Of a DNA stretch of 64,000 nucleotides, positions 61,471 to 64,000 are shown piece after piece. The notes beneath the pieces were generated by a model. The model saw only the letters and a list, made by a program, of their open reading frames with translations, made no database searches and was not told the DNA's origin. The first letter of the stretch is position 1. Every line of letters starts with the position of its first letter. The position numbers were made by a program, and so were the translations under genes. Source of the DNA: Pyrocephalus nanus (Eukaryota > Chordata > Aves > Passeriformes > Tyrannidae); contig CM076270.1 of NCBI GenBank assembly GCA_038380795.1, positions 22,212,001-22,276,000 of the forward strand, written 5' to 3'.

Positions 61471-64000
61471 AGGACTTTATACCTAGTTGGAACAGTTCTG
61501 TGCTTGTGTATTGATAGATGTGTAACATGTTTAATAATTATGACACTAGCTAGTTCAGAGTCTAATTAATTTCTTATGTGAAATCAGTGCTTGGCCTTTT
61601 CTTACACCCATAAAGACAGTATTAGAGATGGGCAGTCAGACCCTGAATTCTTTACTGCTGCCTCACAACGTGGACCACAATGTGCAGCAGAAGTGGGAGC
61701 CTCTAGGAACAAGAGGAACCTGTGGTGGCTCTATGCAGGACAAGTTTTTCACCTGTATATTGCTAAATGTGGCACTGTGTTGCACACTGACACGTACTGG
61801 GGCTTAGAAATTAAAAAGAGAGTGGAAGCAGCAGCAGGATTGATTTGGCTGCCTTGAATGAAGGAAAACACCCAGTGCAGTCTTGAGACACTGAGAATAG
61901 GGGTTGGAGAGGAGGTGCAGTGGAGGACCTCAGGCAGGAACAGCCCTGTGGGGGCCTGAACAGGCTACTCTGCATAGGTGGCTGGCACTACATGCTTGTT
62001 GTCAGGCAAATAGCCAGTTACCAGTGGTGATTCATATGTTTGCATACAGATGTCCCAAGATTATATTTGCAGCTCTCCTCACTCCCTTTGCTCATGGCCA
62101 ATTCAAGAGTAAAGGAAAGAACTTTAAGCGTGAAAGGCAAATGCAAAGGCAATGTTGTGATATATTATTTTCATTTGCACATGAGTTATAGTCCTCTTCT
62201 ACTCATACAAAAGGTTGGAACAAATAAAATTTACTATCTTTTGTTGTACTGGAAAGGAAAAGAGTCTTTTCTCTTGAAACAGAATTGAAGTGAGAATCAA
62301 GAGCTCTCCTCTCTTTCTGAAATTTGAATGTCGAAGCATTGTGAATTCAAGAGTTTCAATCAAGGGCTATTGATAGCTCACTGCCTTTGCACTCCATTGT
62401 CCTGTCTGAAACTCTAACTTCAGTTTGTTTCTCTGCCATAGAAACACAAATGGGGGAGCCTGGTCCTCCATTCATTTCAGTAAAAGTGTCCCCAAAGACT
62501 GCACTGTAGCAAGCTTGCAGGGTCCCCTCATACTCACTGGCCATACACATGGACGTGAAATCCTATGGTTGATTTTAATGAAAGCAGAATCAGTTCCTCC
62601 TGAATGTAGCTGGTGATTATCAGAAGACTTAGCATCAGTAGAAATTTTGGCAATGCTTTACTCCAGTTATAACTGCAAGAAGGCCCATGTTATGTTTGGT
62701 CTGTTTGTCCCAAGTGGAGAGAAAGAGAGAATGGATGACACACAGCTGAAGCATTACTACACAGTGAACATGTACTGTGGCAAAGAAGCAGCATGCCTTT
62801 AAAGCTTGAAACTCTTCCCATTCTGAAGATCTCTCAGGTATTAAGGACAGCATGTCCTGGGTAGTGCAATTCTCATCTGGTGTCCAGCAGCCACAGTGAG
62901 GTGTTAGGGCTCAGGACAAGATGTGATGTGGTGCGTGTCCTCCCTGTCATCTCACACTGTTGCGAGGCAGAGAGCAGGGAAGACTCTTTGTTCTTTGTTC
63001 TCCTTTCTTCCCCATCCTATCCCAAAATAAAATCCTCTCTGGCAGGGTATATTGCTGCTCCTCCCAGTCCAGCAGCATCTCCCAGTGGCTGCTCACCCCC
63101 TTGCTCTGTAAAGCAAGAGCTTCACCACCAGTTCTGGACTGAGGGTGCTGCGATGCAAAGGCTGAGTTCTGCACGTTCCTCTTGCTGCTACACAGTTGCA
63201 CTCCTCTTGGAGACATGGTAATGTGTTGTGTGAGCATGAAGCCCTAAAAGAACAAATACAAAAATGTACCCTAAGTCATAAATTAAAAGCATCAGTGTTT
63301 TTAGTGTGGGGAAAGAATCTGAGGAGGAGTGACCTGGTCTTTGTAGCAGGGAAGGGACAAGAAAGCTGTGAACATCGTGTACTAAAGGACAAAGGTGATG
63401 TCTGTGTGAGGGGGCTGAACAAGCAGGTGGAAGGGGGTTGTCTCCTGCAATGTAACTCATAACAAAAAAACCTCTCAACCCTTTGAAATCTCCATGGCCA
63501 CTTGTGTAACGATACAGCAGATCATACTTACTGGCCAGTCCCAGCAGTGGTTTTAAGCTGGCTGGTGGGTTTGTGGCTGTCCTGGGGCTCTCTGTGCCTT
63601 TACCATGTTACCAGTTACCCTGTAATTTTCTTCCAGGTCAGGCCTCATGTATGCATGGGGTGCTGGGTGCCCTTGGTGGTTTCCCAGAGCCTGCCAGTTC
63701 CATTGTGAGTATTTACCACAGTGCTGCTGCAGGCAATGTGCAACGTGTTAGTTTTTGGCTTTATCTATGTCTTGGGTGCAAAAATACAATTGTCATCTCA
63801 TGCTTTGCTTGTGTTCCTGCTGTAACCTCTTGTATTATCATGTTTTTACCACAGTCCTTTGCTTTGACTCCACCTTGAGTCAAGCTTTGGTCAACCTTTT
63901 GCCTTCCTGCTCCAGCAGTTTCCTCCAAGCATCTACCCTGTGGAACATCTTCCTGTGGCTGGGTGTCTTTGGCAAGGGCAGTCAGGTCTAAGGACTAAGC

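Larger units (their letters stand above)
52368..64000. other. Intron or intergenic DNA, no exon supported
   Basis: If the minus-strand gene is real, its upstream exons would lie here or beyond the window. I found no exon with good sites at both ends. A GC-richer patch at 55,360-55,690 gives 135- and 115-codon minus frames in different phases, which argues against coding. Simple repeats are listed separately. The last kilobase is somewhat GC-richer with short overlapping frames and nothing recognisable. Confidence 0.5.

Overview
The window looks like AT-rich, gene-poor nuclear DNA from an amniote, most probably a bird. The main evidence is one recognisable chicken-repeat-1 (CR1) LINE copy, otherwise sparse repeats, short microsatellites, one decayed MIR-like SINE, and no bacterial-type gene organisation. 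No tRNA, rRNA, CRISPR array, LTR retrovirus or intact transposon was seen. Nearly all the open frames in the window are chance frames in non-coding DNA. Every identification below comes from reading the sequence; no alignment was run.

Region by region. Positions 1-66 are an AATAAA followed closely by a 34-nt poly(A) run. Positions 1906 to about 2560 look like an alternative last exon or a piece of 3' UTR ending at a polyadenylation signal. About 12 kb of intron-like DNA follows, with a CpG-richer pocket (about 12,040-12,640) that contains a possible 31-nt exon. The best-supported gene piece is the plus-strand terminal exon at 14,359. It has a strong polypyrimidine tract and AG, then 76 codons including a stop. 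The predicted tail is basic and cysteine-containing, with a PPPY motif and a C-terminal T-A-I that fits a class I PDZ ligand. A 3' UTR of about 3.9 kb runs to a signal at 18,429, with two earlier signals, Pumilio-type motifs and a MIR-like fragment inside it. I could not name this gene.

From about 18.5 to 50.3 kb I see no supported gene. That stretch is taken as intergenic and holds the internally deleted CR1 copy at 39.66-40.46 kb, homopolymer tracts and a few clean inverted repeats. From about 52.4 down to 50.3 kb there is a candidate minus-strand gene 3' end. It comprises a 111-nt internal exon and a phase-compatible terminal exon with a stop, a short 3' UTR and AATAAA, plus a possible 20-nt exon upstream. 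If this is real, the two genes are convergent, tail to tail, about 32 kb apart. The rest, to 64 kb, would be introns of the minus-strand gene or intergenic DNA.

The most interesting hypothesis is that the plus-strand terminal exon is open in two frames, and that the 31-nt candidate exon at 12,437 has the right length and phase to switch between them. The second is the unlisted minus-strand gene end at 50-52 kb.
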